Of a stretch of DNA of 43,292 nucleotides, positions 1-9,000 are shown piece by piece. The stretch comes from Pseudomonadota bacterium (GTDB lineage Bacteria; Pseudomonadota; Gammaproteobacteria; Xanthomonadales; Rhodanobacteraceae): the NCBI GenBank assembly GCA_021793195.1, contig JAJYTG010000008.1, forward strand, positions 1 through 43,292, written 5' to 3'. Within the stretch, counting starts at the first letter, position 1, and every line of letters starts with the position of its first letter. The notes under the pieces were generated by a model. That model was not told the DNA's origin, searched no databases, and saw only the letters and a list, made by a program, of their open reading frames with translations. Both the position numbers and the translations under genes were made by a program.

Positions 1-2
1 GC

Positions 3-263
3 ATCGACTACACGCCGGACACCGACACCGTGATCCTGACCGGTGGTGCGCAGGTGGTGCAGCCGGGCCACGGCGAATTCCAGGGCGAGCGCCTGGTCTA
101 TGACACCCGGACTGGCGCGATGCAGGGCGAGAGCGCCGCCGGCGGCGAGGTGCACGTGACCTTCCAGCCGCGACCGAAGAAACCCGCGGCCGCGGCAGCC
201 GCCGCCGGCAAGACGCCCGCGCCAGCGGCCAGCAGCGGCAAGCCGGGCGGCGGATCGCGCTGA
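3..263 (+). CDS. lptA: LptA C-terminal fragment (LPS transport periplasmic bridge), 5' truncated by window edge
   Basis: The reading frame is open from base 3 and ends at TGA 261-263, so only the last 86 codons are present. The visible part has the repeating beta-strand pattern of the OstA/LptA jellyroll ([20 protein letters not shown], then [14 protein letters not shown]) and ends in an Ala/Pro/Lys-rich tail. LptA forms the periplasmic bridge that carries lipopolysaccharide from LptC to LptD. The stop is one base before the ATG of lptB, the usual lptA-lptB operon arrangement, which supports the call although the N-terminus and signal peptide are outside the window. Confidence 0.85.
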   Translation: MDYTPDTDTVILTGGAQVVQPGHGEFQGERLVYDTRTGAMQGESAAGGEVHVTFQPRPKKPAAAAAAAGKTPAPAASSGKPGGGSR

Positions 264-264
264 C

Positions 265-984
265 ATGCTCAGCGCCGCCGGCCTGAAAAAGCGCTTCCGC
301 GGGCGCGAGGTGGTGCGCGACTTCGCCTTCGCCGTGCGCGAGGGCGAGGTGGTCGGCCTGCTCGGTCCCAACGGCGCCGGCAAGACCACCTGTTTCTACA
401 TCGTGGTCGGGCTGATCGCCGCCGACGCCGGCTTCATCAAGCTCGACCACCAGGACATCACCGGCCTGCCGATGCACGCGCGCGCGCGGCTCGGCATCGG
501 CTACCTGCCGCAGGAGCCGTCGGTGTTCCGCCGCCTGAGCGTGGCCGACAACATCCTCGCCGTGCTCGAGCTGCGCGTCGGGCTGGCCGCGCGCCAGCGC
601 GAGGCCGAGCTGGAATCGCTGCTCGACGAGCTGAAGATCGCCCATCTCGCCGGCCAGAAGGGGCAGAGCCTGTCCGGCGGCGAGCGCCGCCGCGTCGAGA
701 TCGCGCGCGCGCTGGCGGCGCGGCCGCGCTACATGCTGCTCGACGAGCCGTTCGCCGGCGTCGATCCGATCTCGGTCGGCGAGATCCAGCGCATCGTGCG
801 CCATCTGAAGGAGCGCGGCATCGGCGTGCTGATCACCGACCACAACGTGCGCGAGACGCTGGGCATCTGCGATCACGCCTACATCCTCAACGAGGGCGCG
901 GTGCTGGCCCAGGGCACGCCGGCGCATATCCTCGCCGACGAGCGCGTGCGCGAGGTCTATCTGGGCCGCGAGTTCCGCCTGTAA
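265..984 (+). CDS. lptB: LPS export ABC transporter ATP-binding protein LptB
   Basis: This 239-residue protein has the normal length of LptB. It carries the Walker A motif GPNGAGKTT (residues 34-42), the Q-loop region [12 protein letters not shown], the ABC signature LSGGERRR (about 137-144), the Walker B/D-loop [11 protein letters not shown] and the H-loop [10 protein letters not shown]. LptB is the cytoplasmic ATPase that, with LptFG, extracts lipopolysaccharide from the inner membrane and pushes it onto LptC-LptA. It follows lptA by one base. In many proteobacteria rpoN comes directly after lptB; here a palindromic element (1014-1173) separates them. Confidence 0.97.
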   Translation: MLSAAGLKKRFRGREVVRDFAFAVREGEVVGLLGPNGAGKTTCFYIVVGLIAADAGFIKLDHQDITGLPMHARARLGIGYLPQEPSVFRRLSVADNILAVLELRVGLAARQREAELESLLDELKIAHLAGQKGQSLSGGERRRVEIARALAARPRYMLLDEPFAGVDPISVGEIQRIVRHLKERGIGVLITDHNVRETLGICDHAYILNEGAVLAQGTPAHILADERVREVYLGREFRL

Positions 985-1013
985 ACGCCGCGATACGCGT
1001 CACGCACCCACAC

Positions 1014-1173
1014 AGTGTGGTGTCTCGGAAGTACGCGCCAGCGATTGCCGATGGATTCCGGTGCGAGACCCGGCGCGACGAGGAGTCATGGTCACGCCAT
1101 GGCGACGAGACGCAACGCCGTATCGCGCCGAAAGACGCGGGAATGATGGATGCGCATTTCCGAGACACCACAC
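1014..1173. repeat. Palindromic MITE-like or long-hairpin element between lptB and rpoN
   Basis: The two ends form a perfect 17-bp inverted repeat: AGTGTGGTGTCTCGGAA at 1014-1030 and its reverse complement at 1157-1173. The interior also aligns with its own reverse complement at a lower level over most of its length, and the centre has a small hairpin (CATGG-TCACG-CCATG). The whole unit is therefore an imperfect 160-bp palindrome. It encodes no recognisable protein; the short ORFs it creates on both strands are near mirror images of each other, which is expected from a palindrome. I see no clear target-site duplication. It may be a miniature mobile element or a structured RNA or terminator region between the two genes. 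Confidence 0.6.
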
Positions 1174-1232
1174 TAGCCGGGGCCGCGGGCCACGGTTAGG
1201 ATGCAGACGTCACTTCCCGGCGTCCGCTCGCG

Positions 1233-2714
1233 ATGAAACCCGGACTCCAGCTCCGCCTCAATCAGCAGCTCGCGCTGACGCCCCAGCTGCAGCAGGCGAT
1301 CCGCCTGCTGCAGCTTTCGCGCGCGGAACTGGAGACCGAACTGCGGCAGCTGGCCGAAGCCAATCCGATGCTGGAGCTGGGTGACGAGCAGGACGAGGCC
1401 GCCGCCGCGGAGGATCTCGACCCGGAGGACGTTGCCACGCCGCCCGCCGCGGAGGAATTCACCTACGACGCTCCCGCCGAACCGGTCGCGGTGGCCGCGA
1501 CGGACGAAGCCGGCGAAGCCTGGGAGCCTTCCGAGCGTTACGAGGACGGTCTCGATTTCGGCAGTCTCGGCGCCCACGGCAGCGCCAGCGCCGCCGGCGA
1601 TGACGAGGATCGCCCCGAGGCCCAGGACGCGGCGCCCGAAGGCCTGCGCGAGCACCTGCAGTGGCAGGTCAACCTGCTGCCGCTGTCGGCGCGCGATCGC
1701 GCCATCGCGCTGGCCCTGGTCGATGCGCTCGACGACGACGGTTACCTGCGCGAGGGACTGGAGCCGGTGCAGGCGGCGCTGGATGCCGGCATCGCGAGCG
1801 CCGAGATCGAGGCGGTGCGTCATCGCCTGCAGCGGCTGGACCCGGTCGGGATCGCCAGCCTGGACCTGCGCGACTGCCTGGGCGTGCAGATCGACGCGCT
1901 CGATGCCGCGACGCCGCAGCGCGATCTGGCGCGGCGGATCGTCGCCGAGGAGCTGGAAACGCTGGCGCGCCAGGATCTGGGGCGCATCGCGCGCCGCCTG
2001 CGCGCCGAGCCCGAGGATGTCGCCGAGGCGGCGGCGCTGATCCGCGCGCTGGACCCGCGCCCGGGCGCGACGCTGTCGGCGCCGGCGGTCGAATACGTCG
2101 CCCCTGACGCCTACGCGATCCGCGACCAGGGCCGCTGGCGCGTGGCGCTGGCCGCCGGCAGCATGCCGCGGCTGGCGATCAACCAGCATTATTGTTCGCT
2201 GATCGCGCGCGCGCGCCGCGACGACGCCGCCTACATGAAGGGCCAGCTGCAGGAGGCGCGCTGGCTGCTGAAGAGCCTGCGCGCGCGCGCCGACACCCTG
2301 CTCAAGGTGGCCGAGGCGATCGTGCGCCAGCAAAGCGCGTTTCTCGACTACGGCCCCGAGGCGATGCGTCCGCTGGTGCTGCGCGAGGTCGCCGAGGAAG
2401 TCGGCATGCACGAGTCGACCATCTCGCGGGTGACCACGCGCAAGTATCTGCACACGCCGCGCGGCACCTTCGAGTTCAAGTATTTCTTCTCCAGCGGTGT
2501 CGGTACCGACGACGGCGGCAGCGCCTCGGCGACCGCGATCCAGGCGATGCTGCGCAAGCTGGTCGCCGCCGAGGACGCGCGCCGGCCGCTGTCGGATCAG
2601 GCGCTGGCGGAGGAGCTCAAGCAGCGCGGCATCAACGTCGCGCGGCGTACCGTGGCCAAGTACCGCGAGGCGCTGCGCATTCCCAGCTCGTCTGAACGCC
2701 AGCGTGCCAGCTGA
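1233..2714 (+). CDS. rpoN: RNA polymerase sigma-54 factor RpoN
   Basis: This 493-residue protein has the full RpoN architecture. Region I is Gln/Leu-rich (LRLNQQLALTPQLQQAIRLL at the N-terminus), region II is acidic (about 50-130), and a core-binding domain follows. The helix-turn-helix lies around MHESTISRVTTRKYL, and the RpoN box ARRTVAKYRE sits at residues 470-479. RpoN directs RNA polymerase to -24/-12 promoters and needs AAA+ activators. One such activator (35391-36740) and one strong -24/-12 site (37025-37041) lie in this window. Downstream are hpf and ptsN, the conserved rpoN cluster. Confidence 0.98.
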   Translation: MKPGLQLRLNQQLALTPQLQQAIRLLQLSRAELETELRQLAEANPMLELGDEQDEAAAAEDLDPEDVATPPAAEEFTYDAPAEPVAVAATDEAGEAWEPSERYEDGLDFGSLGAHGSASAAGDDEDRPEAQDAAPEGLREHLQWQVNLLPLSARDRAIALALVDALDDDGYLREGLEPVQAALDAGIASAEIEAVRHRLQRLDPVGIASLDLRDCLGVQIDALDAATPQRDLARRIVAEELETLARQDLGRIARRLRAEPEDVAEAAALIRALDPRPGATLSAPAVEYVAPDAYAIRDQGRWRVALAAGSMPRLAINQHYCSLIARARRDDAAYMKGQLQEARWLLKSLRARADTLLKVAEAIVRQQSAFLDYGPEAMRPLVLREVAEEVGMHESTISRVTTRKYLHTPRGTFEFKYFFSSGVGTDDGGSASATAIQAMLRKLVAAEDARRPLSDQALAEELKQRGINVARRTVAKYREALRIPSSSERQRAS

Positions 2715-2824
2715 CCGGCGCGGAGGAACCGGATCACGTTCGCGCGTTCACAACCCCAGGAGCGGCCCGGCCGCCTCCCGTCACGCCGCTGCGGCGGCGC
2801 CGTTTCCACGCGAAGGAGATCATC

Positions 2825-3154
2825 ATGCAGGTCCAGATCAGCGGCCATCAGATCGAGGTCACCGCGGCGCTGCGCGAACACGTGCAGTCCAAGCTCGACC
2901 GCCTCGGGCGCCACTTCGACAACGTCACCGGCCTCAGCGTGGTGCTGTCGGTGGAGAAGCTGGTGCATCGCGCGGAGGGCACGCTGGCCGTGGCCGGGCG
3001 CACCCTGCACGCCGAGGCCAGCGACGGTGACATGTATGCCTCGGTCGATCTGCTGGTCGACAAGCTGGTCGCGCAGCTGCGCAAGTACAAGGAGAAGGTC
3101 ACCGATCACCATCGCGACGAGGCGCGCGACGTGCGCGACGTGCGCGCCGGCTGA
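2825..3154 (+). CDS. hpf: Ribosome hibernation-promoting factor (short HPF / RaiA family)
   Basis: The 109-residue protein begins MQVQISGHQIEVTAALREHV and keeps the family pattern through the Lys/Arg patch near QLRKYKEKVTDHHRD. HPF binds the 30S subunit of idle ribosomes and promotes 100S dimers in stationary phase; the length is that of the short form, which lacks the C-terminal dimerisation domain. The start is supported by AAGGAG at 2813-2818, seven bases before the ATG. It lies between rpoN and ptsN, its usual place in gamma- and betaproteobacteria. Confidence 0.96.
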   Translation: MQVQISGHQIEVTAALREHVQSKLDRLGRHFDNVTGLSVVLSVEKLVHRAEGTLAVAGRTLHAEASDGDMYASVDLLVDKLVAQLRKYKEKVTDHHRDEARDVRDVRAG

Positions 3155-3161
3155 GCGACGC

Positions 3162-3620
3162 GTGCATTTCGTGGAATTGCTGGGTCCGACCGCGTGCGCG
3201 GTCGGACTCGCCGCCGGCAGCAAGCATCGCCTGATCGAGGACATCGCCCGTCGACTGGCTCCGGATGCGGCGGTGGCCCTGCGGCTGCTGGATGCGCTGA
3301 ACGAACGCGAACGCCTGGGTGGCACCGGTCTCGGCGCCGGTGCCGCCTTGCCGCACGGTCGCTGCGAGGGCCTGATCGCGCCGCGCGCCGGACTGTTCCG
3401 GCTGGCCCGCGGCGTGGACTTCGGCGCGGTCGACGGCGTGCCGGTGGATCTGGTGGCCGTGCTGGCGGTGCCGGTCCAGTACACCACCGCCCAACTGGCG
3501 CTGCTGGCCGAGATGGCGGAAGCGCTGGCCGATCCCGGTCTGCGGCAGCGACTGCGGGCTGCCACGGATGCTGCGGGCCTGCGCGCCGAACTGGCAGAAT
3601 GGACGCGCCGCGCCGGCTGA
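3162..3620 (+). CDS. ptsN: PTS EIIA-Ntr component (PtsN)
   Basis: I place the start at the GTG at 3162, giving 152 residues, the normal length; the open frame continues upstream only by overlapping hpf. The phosphorylatable histidine is His65 in [12 protein letters not shown], matching the PtsN active-site motif. EIIA-Ntr is the terminal phospho-acceptor of the nitrogen PTS and a regulatory protein (potassium transport and stress signalling in other species), not a sugar transporter component. It lies seven bases after hpf and 26 bases before hprK. The family's usual extra N-terminal residues (about 5-10) are short here, so the exact start is less certain than the identity. Confidence 0.94.
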   Translation: MHFVELLGPTACAVGLAAGSKHRLIEDIARRLAPDAAVALRLLDALNERERLGGTGLGAGAALPHGRCEGLIAPRAGLFRLARGVDFGAVDGVPVDLVAVLAVPVQYTTAQLALLAEMAEALADPGLRQRLRAATDAAGLRAELAEWTRRAG

Positions 3621-3646
3621 GCCGCGACGCCGGCACCGGGAGCCGC

Positions 3647-4597
3647 GTGGACCGACTGACCGCACGACAGCTGTATGACGGGGTGCACGAGCGCCTGGCA
3701 CTGCGCTGGCTGGCCGGCCTGCGCGGCGAGGCGCGCCTGCTCGAGCCCGGCGCCGCCCAGGCGCGGCGACCCTCGCTGGTCGGCTACCTCAACGTCATTT
3801 ATCCCAACAAGGTGCAGATCATCGGCACCGAGGAACTCGCCTACCTCGACGCCCTGGAGGCCCGCCAGCGCTGGGAGACGGTGCAGAAGATCGTCGCCCA
3901 GCGGCCGCTGGCGCTGATCGTGAGCAAGGACCAGGCGGTGCCCTCCGACCTGCGCGAGGCCGCCGACGAGACCGGCACGCCGCTGTGGATCAGCGCCAAG
4001 CGCGGCCACGAACTGCTGACCTGGCTGCAGTACCACCTGGCGCGCCTGCTGGCGCGTTCGCTGACCCTGCACGGCGTGTTCGTCGAGGTGTACTCGATCG
4101 GCGTGCTGATCACCGGCGAGTCCGGCACCGGCAAGAGCGAGCTGGCGCTGGAGCTGCTGACCCGTGGCCATCGCCTGGTCGCCGACGATGCGCCCGAGTT
4201 CACGCTGATCGCGCCCGACGTGATCGATGGCAGCTGCCCGGAGATGCTGCGTGACCTGATCGAGGTGCGCGGGCTGGGCGTGCTCAACGTGCGCGAGATG
4301 TTCGGCCATACCGCGGTCAAGGACTCCAAATACCTGCGCCTGATCGTGCATCTGCAGCCGCAGGGCGCGACCGGCGATCCCGACGGCATGCTGCGGCTGA
4401 CCGGCGTGACCGGCGTGCGCGAGCTGTTCGACGTCAAGGTGCCGGTGATCACCATTCCGGTCGCGCCGGGGCGCAACCTCGCGGTGCTGGTCGAAGCCGC
4501 GGTGCGCAGCCACATGCTCAAGGGCAAGGGGATCGACCCCGCGCAGACCTTCATCGACCGTCAGGCGCACCAGTTGCGCCGCCTGCCGCCGTGGTGA
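3647..4597 (+). CDS. hprK: HPr kinase/phosphorylase
   Basis: The start is taken as GTG 3647, preceded by GGGAG at 3638-3642, giving 316 residues, typical for HprK. The P-loop GESGTGKS is at residues 157-164 and is followed by the family motif [15 protein letters not shown] and the signature region [16 protein letters not shown]. HprK phosphorylates or dephosphorylates HPr on Ser46; the HPr of this window (6027-6296) does have Ser46. In proteobacteria HprK is associated with PTS-Ntr regulation and not with classical catabolite repression. The stop is four bases before the rapZ start. Confidence 0.96.
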   Translation: MDRLTARQLYDGVHERLALRWLAGLRGEARLLEPGAAQARRPSLVGYLNVIYPNKVQIIGTEELAYLDALEARQRWETVQKIVAQRPLALIVSKDQAVPSDLREAADETGTPLWISAKRGHELLTWLQYHLARLLARSLTLHGVFVEVYSIGVLITGESGTGKSELALELLTRGHRLVADDAPEFTLIAPDVIDGSCPEMLRDLIEVRGLGVLNVREMFGHTAVKDSKYLRLIVHLQPQGATGDPDGMLRLTGVTGVRELFDVKVPVITIPVAPGRNLAVLVEAAVRSHMLKGKGIDPAQTFIDRQAHQLRRLPPW

Positions 4598-4601
4598 GCG
4601 C

Positions 4602-5468
4602 ATGAACAGCGAAGCCTCGCGCATCGTGGTCCTGACCGGCCTCTCCGGCGGCGGCAAGACCGTGGCCCTGCGCGCGCTCGAGGACCTCGGCTACTACTGT
4701 GTCGACAACCTGCCGGTGGCGCTGATGCCGGCGCTGGTGCGCGCCCTGGTGAGCGACGCCGGCGGTCCGCGGCGCATCGCCATCGGCGTCGACGTGCGCA
4801 CCCGCGGCGGCGAGCTGGAGCGCATGCCGGCGGTGCTGGCCGAACTGGCCACGGCCGGTACCGCCGCCGAACTGGTGTTCGTCGAGGCGCGCGACGAGGT
4901 GCTGCTGAAACGCTACGCGGAGACGCGCCGCCGGCATCCGCTGTCCGGCGCCGGGCTGTCGCTGGCCGGCGCCATCGCGCGCGAGCGCGCCCTGCTCAAG
5001 CCGCTGGCGGCGCTCGCCGACCGGGTGATCGATTCCAGCGAGCTCAACGTGCACCAGCTGCGCCGGCTGATCGCGACCGGCTATGGCCTGAGCGAGCGCG
5101 GGCTGACGCTGATGTTCGAGTCCTTCGCCTACCGCAAGGGCCTGCCGCCCGACGCCGACTTCGTGTTCGACGCCCGCTGCCTGCCCAATCCGCACTGGGA
5201 ACCGACGCTGCGGCCGCTGTCGGGCAAGGATGCGGCGGTGCGCGCCTATCTCGAAGCCCAGCCCGCGGTGCGCGAGTACCTGGCCGACCTGATTCGCCTG
5301 CTCGACACCTGGCTGCCGCGCTTCGAGGGCGAGGACCGCAGCTACGTCACCGTCAGCATCGGCTGCACCGGCGGACGTCACCGTTCGGTCTATCTGGCCG
5401 AGCGCCTCGCCGAGCACTTCCGCGACGGTCACGCGCACGTGCTCAGCTTCCATCGCGAGATCGAGTAG
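4602..5468 (+). CDS. rapZ: RNase adapter / nucleotide-binding protein RapZ
   Basis: This 288-residue protein has the RapZ Walker A GLSGGGKT at residues 13-20, the adjacent family sequence ALEDLGYYCVDNLP, and the conserved C-terminal block SIGCTGGRHRSVYLAE. In Escherichia coli RapZ binds small RNAs GlmY/GlmZ and guides RNase E to GlmZ, controlling glucosamine-6-phosphate synthase; whether that sRNA pathway exists here cannot be seen. It sits between hprK (4-base gap) and an EIIA-Man gene, the conserved PTS-Ntr neighbourhood. Confidence 0.97.
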   Translation: MNSEASRIVVLTGLSGGGKTVALRALEDLGYYCVDNLPVALMPALVRALVSDAGGPRRIAIGVDVRTRGGELERMPAVLAELATAGTAAELVFVEARDEVLLKRYAETRRRHPLSGAGLSLAGAIARERALLKPLAALADRVIDSSELNVHQLRRLIATGYGLSERGLTLMFESFAYRKGLPPDADFVFDARCLPNPHWEPTLRPLSGKDAAVRAYLEAQPAVREYLADLIRLLDTWLPRFEGEDRSYVTVSIGCTGGRHRSVYLAERLAEHFRDGHAHVLSFHREIE

Positions 5469-5471
5469 ACA

Positions 5472-5870
5472 ATGGCCGTCGGCATCCTGCTGGTCACCCA
5501 CGAGGGCGTCGCCAGCGCGCTCAGCGCCGCCGCCCGGCACGTGCTGTCGCGGTTGCCGGATACCCTGGACCTGTTCGAGGTTGCCGCCGCTGCCGATCCC
5601 GAGCAGGCGCTGGCCGACGCCGCCCATCACGCGCGCGATCTCGACCGTGGCGACGGCGTGCTGGTGTTGTCGGACCTGTACGGCGCCACGCCTTGCAACG
5701 TCGCCCAGCGACTGCGCGCACGCGGCGCGCGCGTGCGCTGCGTGGCCGGGCTCAACCTGCCGATGCTGCTGCGCGTGCTCAATTACGCCGAGCGGCCGCT
5801 CGACGAGCTGGCCGGGATCGCCGCCAGCGGCGGGCGTGGCGGCATCGTGCCCGACGGCGTCGCGCCATGA
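5472..5870 (+). CDS. PTS fructose/mannose-family EIIA component (EIIA-Man type)
   Basis: The 132-residue protein starts MAVGILLVTHEGVASAL; His10 matches the phosphorylation site of ManX-type EIIA domains, and DLYGATPCNVA is the second conserved block. It starts three bases after rapZ. No EIIB, EIIC or EIID partner is present in the window, so it probably works as a regulatory phospho-acceptor in the same relay as EIIA-Ntr and not in transport; that is inference from gene content. Homologous clusters in Xanthomonas and Neisseria carry the same EIIA-Man gene ahead of HPr. Confidence 0.93.
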   Translation: MAVGILLVTHEGVASALSAAARHVLSRLPDTLDLFEVAAAADPEQALADAAHHARDLDRGDGVLVLSDLYGATPCNVAQRLRARGARVRCVAGLNLPMLLRVLNYAERPLDELAGIAASGGRGGIVPDGVAP

Positions 5871-6026
5871 CCGCGCGGCGCGCCTGAAGCCGGAGGCGCC
5901 GCCGACGCCGGTCGCGCGGTCCGCCGGGCGCGGATGATGTCGCGCGGCGGGGCTCGACGTTGCCGCGGTGTGCCAGCATGCTTGCGTCGGAGCCGGCACC
6001 CGGTCCGGCGATCGCGCGGGGGACTC

Positions 6027-6296
6027 ATGCAGCAGCAGGATATCGTCATCAGCAATCGGCTCGGTCTGCACGCGCGCGCGGCGGCCAAGCTGGTGCAGCT
6101 GTTGCAGGGCTTCCGCGCCAGCGTCTGGCTGCTGCACCGCGGCCGCGAGATCAACGCCAAGAGCATCATGGGTGTGATGATGCTGGCGGCCGCTCAGGGC
6201 AGCGTGCTGACCGTGCGCGTCGACGGCGACGACGAGGCGGCGGCACTGGCGGCGGTGACCGACCTGTTCGATCGCAAGTTCGACGAGGGCGCATGA
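6027..6296 (+). CDS. ptsH: Phosphocarrier protein HPr
   Basis: The start is ATG 6027, preceded by the purine tract GCGGGGGA, giving 89 residues, the normal HPr size. His15 in NRLGLHARAAAK is the site phosphorylated by EI. Ser46 in NAKSIMGVMML is the site modified by HprK, so both regulatory sites are intact. HPr receives phosphate from EI and passes it to EIIA-Ntr and EIIA-Man. The 156-base gap after the EIIA gene contains no gene and no clear signal. EI follows 31 bases later. Confidence 0.96.
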   Translation: MQQQDIVISNRLGLHARAAAKLVQLLQGFRASVWLLHRGREINAKSIMGVMMLAAAQGSVLTVRVDGDDEAAALAAVTDLFDRKFDEGA

Positions 6297-6327
6297 GCGC
6301 CGGCGCCACCGTCCGCAGGCTGTCGCG

Positions 6328-8052
6328 ATGAGGCGCGTGCTGACCGGGGTCGCGGTTGCGCCGGGCATGGCGCTGGGTCGCGCGCGGCGGGTCCAGCCGC
6401 GCCGCTACAACGCCGATGCGCGACCGCTGGAAGCGACCGAGGTCGAGGCCGAGGTCGCCCGCCTCGAGGCCGCACTGGCGCACGCCCGCACCGAGATTGC
6501 CGAGGTGCGCGGGCGCCTGCAGGGCGTGCTCAAGCGCGAAGCCGAGCCGTTTCTCGACGCCCACGGCCTGCTGCTCGACGATCCCGAACTGCACGCCGGG
6601 CTGCTGGCGATGATCCGTACCGGCCGCTGCCGTGCCGGTGCCGCGCTGATCGCGCAGCGCGACCGCCTCGGCGCGCTGTTCGGTGCCATGGCCGATCCCT
6701 ACCTGCGCAGCCGGCGCGAGGATTTCGACCAGGTGATCGGCCGCGTGCTGGCGGCGCTGGAGCGCGACACCAGCGTCGAGGAGCGGCGTCTCGCCGCGCG
6801 CGTCGGTGACATCCTGGTGGCCGAAAGCCCGACGCCGGCGGAGGTCGCCGCGCTGGCCAACCACGGTCTGCTCGGCGTGCTGGCGAGCAGCGGCAGCGCC
6901 TATTCGCACAGCGCGATCCTCGCCCGCAGCCTGCGCCTGCCGATGCTGACCGGGGTGCACGAGGCGCTCGACGCGGTCGGCGACGACGATCTCGTGCTGA
7001 TCGACGGCGAGCGCGGCGAGGCGGTGCTGCATCCGGCCGCGCAGGATCTGGCGCGCTATCGCCAGTGGCAGCGCGACGCCGCGCGCGACGAGCAGCGGCG
7101 CGCCGGATTCGCGCATGCGCCCAGCCGCAGTCGCGACGGCCAGCGCATCGACCTGCACGCCAATGCCGAACGCGGTGCCGAGATCGCCGCGGCGCGCGCG
7201 CTCGGCGCCGACGGCGTCGGCCTGTATCGCACCGAGTTCCTGTTCCTGCACCGCGCCGCGCTGCCGGGCGAGGACGAGCAGTTCGAGGCCTATCGCGAGC
7301 TGGTGCTGGGCATGGGCGGCCGCAGCGTCACCGTGCGCACGCTCGATATCGGCGCCGACAAGGCCGACGGCAGCGGTCTGGCGCTGGCGGCCGAGCCCAA
7401 TCCGGCGCTGGGCGTGCGCGGCCTGCGCCTGTCGCTGCGCCAGCCCGCCGTGTTTCGCACCCAGCTGCGCGCGATGCTGCGCGCGGCCGCGCTGGGACCG
7501 TTGCGCATCCTGCTGCCGATGGTCACCACCGCGGCCGAGCTGCGCGCCGCGCGGGCGCACGTCGATGCCTGCGCCGTGGCGCTGCGCGGCGAAGGGCATG
7601 CGATTCCCGACACGGTCGCGGTCGGCGCCATGATCGAGGTGCCGGCGGCGGCGCTGTGCGCGCGCGCGCTGCTGGAGCTCTGCGATTTCGCCGCTATCGG
7701 CACCAACGACCTGACGCAGTATGTGCTGGCCGCCGATCGCGGCAACGACGCCCTGGGCGAACTGTACGACCCGCTGCATCCGGCGTTGCTGCGGCTGATC
7801 GCGCACGTGGTCGCGGCCGGGCGGCGCGCCGGCCGTCCGGTCAGCCTGTGTGGCGAGATCGCCGGCGAGCCGGCGCAGTTGCCGCTGCTGCTGGCGCTGG
7901 GGCTGACCGAGTTCAGCATGCATCCGGCGCGACTGCTGGCGGTGCGTGAACGCCTGGCCGGGCTCGATGTGGGCGCGCTGCGCACGCTGGCGCCGCGACT
8001 GGTGCGCGCGGCCGATCGCGACGCCGTGGCGGCACTGCTGCCGCGCGGGTAG
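6328..8052 (+). CDS. ptsI: Phosphoenolpyruvate-protein phosphotransferase, PTS Enzyme I
   Basis: This 574-residue protein matches Enzyme I in length and order: the HPr-binding helical domain, the phospho-His domain with His194 in SGSAYSHSAILARSLRLP, and the PEP-binding TIM barrel with GLYRTEFLFL, RTLDIGADK, the substrate-binding NPALGVRGLR, and the catalytic block FAAIGTNDLTQYVLAADR and VSLCGEIAG. It starts the relay by taking phosphate from PEP. It has no fused GAF domain, so it is neither the EI-Ntr (PtsP) form nor a multidomain fusion. It ends the operon; the next gene converges on the minus strand six bases away. Confidence 0.97.
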   Translation: MRRVLTGVAVAPGMALGRARRVQPRRYNADARPLEATEVEAEVARLEAALAHARTEIAEVRGRLQGVLKREAEPFLDAHGLLLDDPELHAGLLAMIRTGRCRAGAALIAQRDRLGALFGAMADPYLRSRREDFDQVIGRVLAALERDTSVEERRLAARVGDILVAESPTPAEVAALANHGLLGVLASSGSAYSHSAILARSLRLPMLTGVHEALDAVGDDDLVLIDGERGEAVLHPAAQDLARYRQWQRDAARDEQRRAGFAHAPSRSRDGQRIDLHANAERGAEIAAARALGADGVGLYRTEFLFLHRAALPGEDEQFEAYRELVLGMGGRSVTVRTLDIGADKADGSGLALAAEPNPALGVRGLRLSLRQPAVFRTQLRAMLRAAALGPLRILLPMVTTAAELRAARAHVDACAVALRGEGHAIPDTVAVGAMIEVPAAALCARALLELCDFAAIGTNDLTQYVLAADRGNDALGELYDPLHPALLRLIAHVVAAGRRAGRPVSLCGEIAGEPAQLPLLLALGLTEFSMHPARLLAVRERLAGLDVGALRTLAPRLVRAADRDAVAALLPRG

Positions 8053-8058
8053 CGCGGG

Positions 8059-9000
8059 TCAGGCCGTGACGGATCGGCGGCGGCGCTTCACCGCGGCCGC
8101 ATGTGGCAGCGTCGGGGCCGCGCGGGCCGCGGCGAGAAAGGCATTCAGCAAGGCGCCGCGATAGCGGCCACGACCGACCACCAGCTGCAGCGTGCGGCGC
8201 AATTCCAGGAATGGCGTCGCCAGCATCACCAGGCGCCCTGCGGCGACGGCATCGCGCACCGCGACCTCGGGCAGGCAGGCGATGCCCAGCCCGGCGACCA
8301 CCGCCTGCTTGATCGCCTCGGTCTGGTCGAGTTCGAGCACCGTCTCGCCGGCGGGCAGCTGCGCCAGCGCGCGTTCGGCCAGCACGCGCGTCGCCGAACC
8401 CGGCTCACGCAGGATCCAGCGCGCGCCGGCGAAATCCGCCATGCGCAGCCGCTTGCGCCGTGTCAGCGCGTGATCCGGCCGCGCGCAGACCACCAGCGTG
8501 TCTTCGCGCCAAGGCAGGGCTTCGAGGGTGGCATCGGCCACCGTGCCCTCGACGCAGGCCGCGTCCAGCGCGTAGTCGCGCAGCTGCGCCAGCACCGCCG
8601 TGGTGTTGCCCACGGTCAGTCGCACCGCCACCTGCGGGTGCGCGGCGACGAAGCCGCCAAGCAGCTCGCCGATGCGGTAGTTGCCGACCGTGTTGCTGGT
8701 GCCGATGCGCAGCTCGCCGCTCAGCGTCGGCGCCGCCGCGGCGTTGCCATGGCCTTCGATCTCCTGCAGCCGCAGCAGGACCTCGCGGGCCAGCGGCAGC
8801 AGTGCGCGGCCGCGCGCGTTGAGATGCAGGCGCCTCTGCGCGCGATCGAACAGCACGACGTCGAGGCGGCGTTCAAGTTCGGCCAGCGCCATGCTGGCGG
8901 CGGGCTGGGTCAGATGCAGCTGTTCGGCGGCGACGCGCACGCTGCCGTGCGTGGCCACCGCGGCGAACACCTCGAGCTGACGCGGGCTGATGCCGATCAT
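8059..9000 (-). CDS. LysR-family transcriptional regulator (YeiE-like)
   Basis: This 313-residue protein has the N-terminal LysR winged helix (SPRQLEVFAAVATHGSVRVA, then HLTQPAASMALAELERRL) and a type-2 periplasmic-binding-like effector domain from about residue 90. It is transcribed divergently from the YeiH-type transporter gene at 9089, the same arrangement as yeiE-yeiH in enteric bacteria, so the transporter is its likely target and sulphite or a related anion its likely effector; this is inference. The shared 88-bp intergenic region holds a perfect inverted repeat (9017-9033). Confidence 0.92.
   Translation of the reverse strand: MIGISPRQLEVFAAVATHGSVRVAAEQLHLTQPAASMALAELERRLDVVLFDRAQRRLHLNARGRALLPLAREVLLRLQEIEGHGNAAAAPTLSGELRIGTSNTVGNYRIGELLGGFVAAHPQVAVRLTVGNTTAVLAQLRDYALDAACVEGTVADATLEALPWREDTLVVCARPDHALTRRKRLRMADFAGARWILREPGSATRVLAERALAQLPAGETVLELDQTEAIKQAVVAGLGIACLPEVAVRDAVAAGRLVMLATPFLELRRTLQLVVGRGRYRGALLNAFLAAARAAPTLPHAAAVKRRRRSVTA

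Noticed and set aside
1017-1199. Small ORFs inside the palindromic element (both strands)
   Set aside because: They exist because of the palindrome; the two peptides resemble each other only as mirror products, and no ribosome-binding site is seen.
1173-2453. Long minus-strand open frame across rpoN
   Set aside because: Shadow of rpoN in GC-rich DNA: composition is Arg/His/Gln/Ala-rich, with no domain and no ribosome-binding site. The same holds for the long antisense frames at 2597-4657, 4551-6368, 6166-7923, 10713-13289, 13479-15131, 19255-21318 and 32397-34391.
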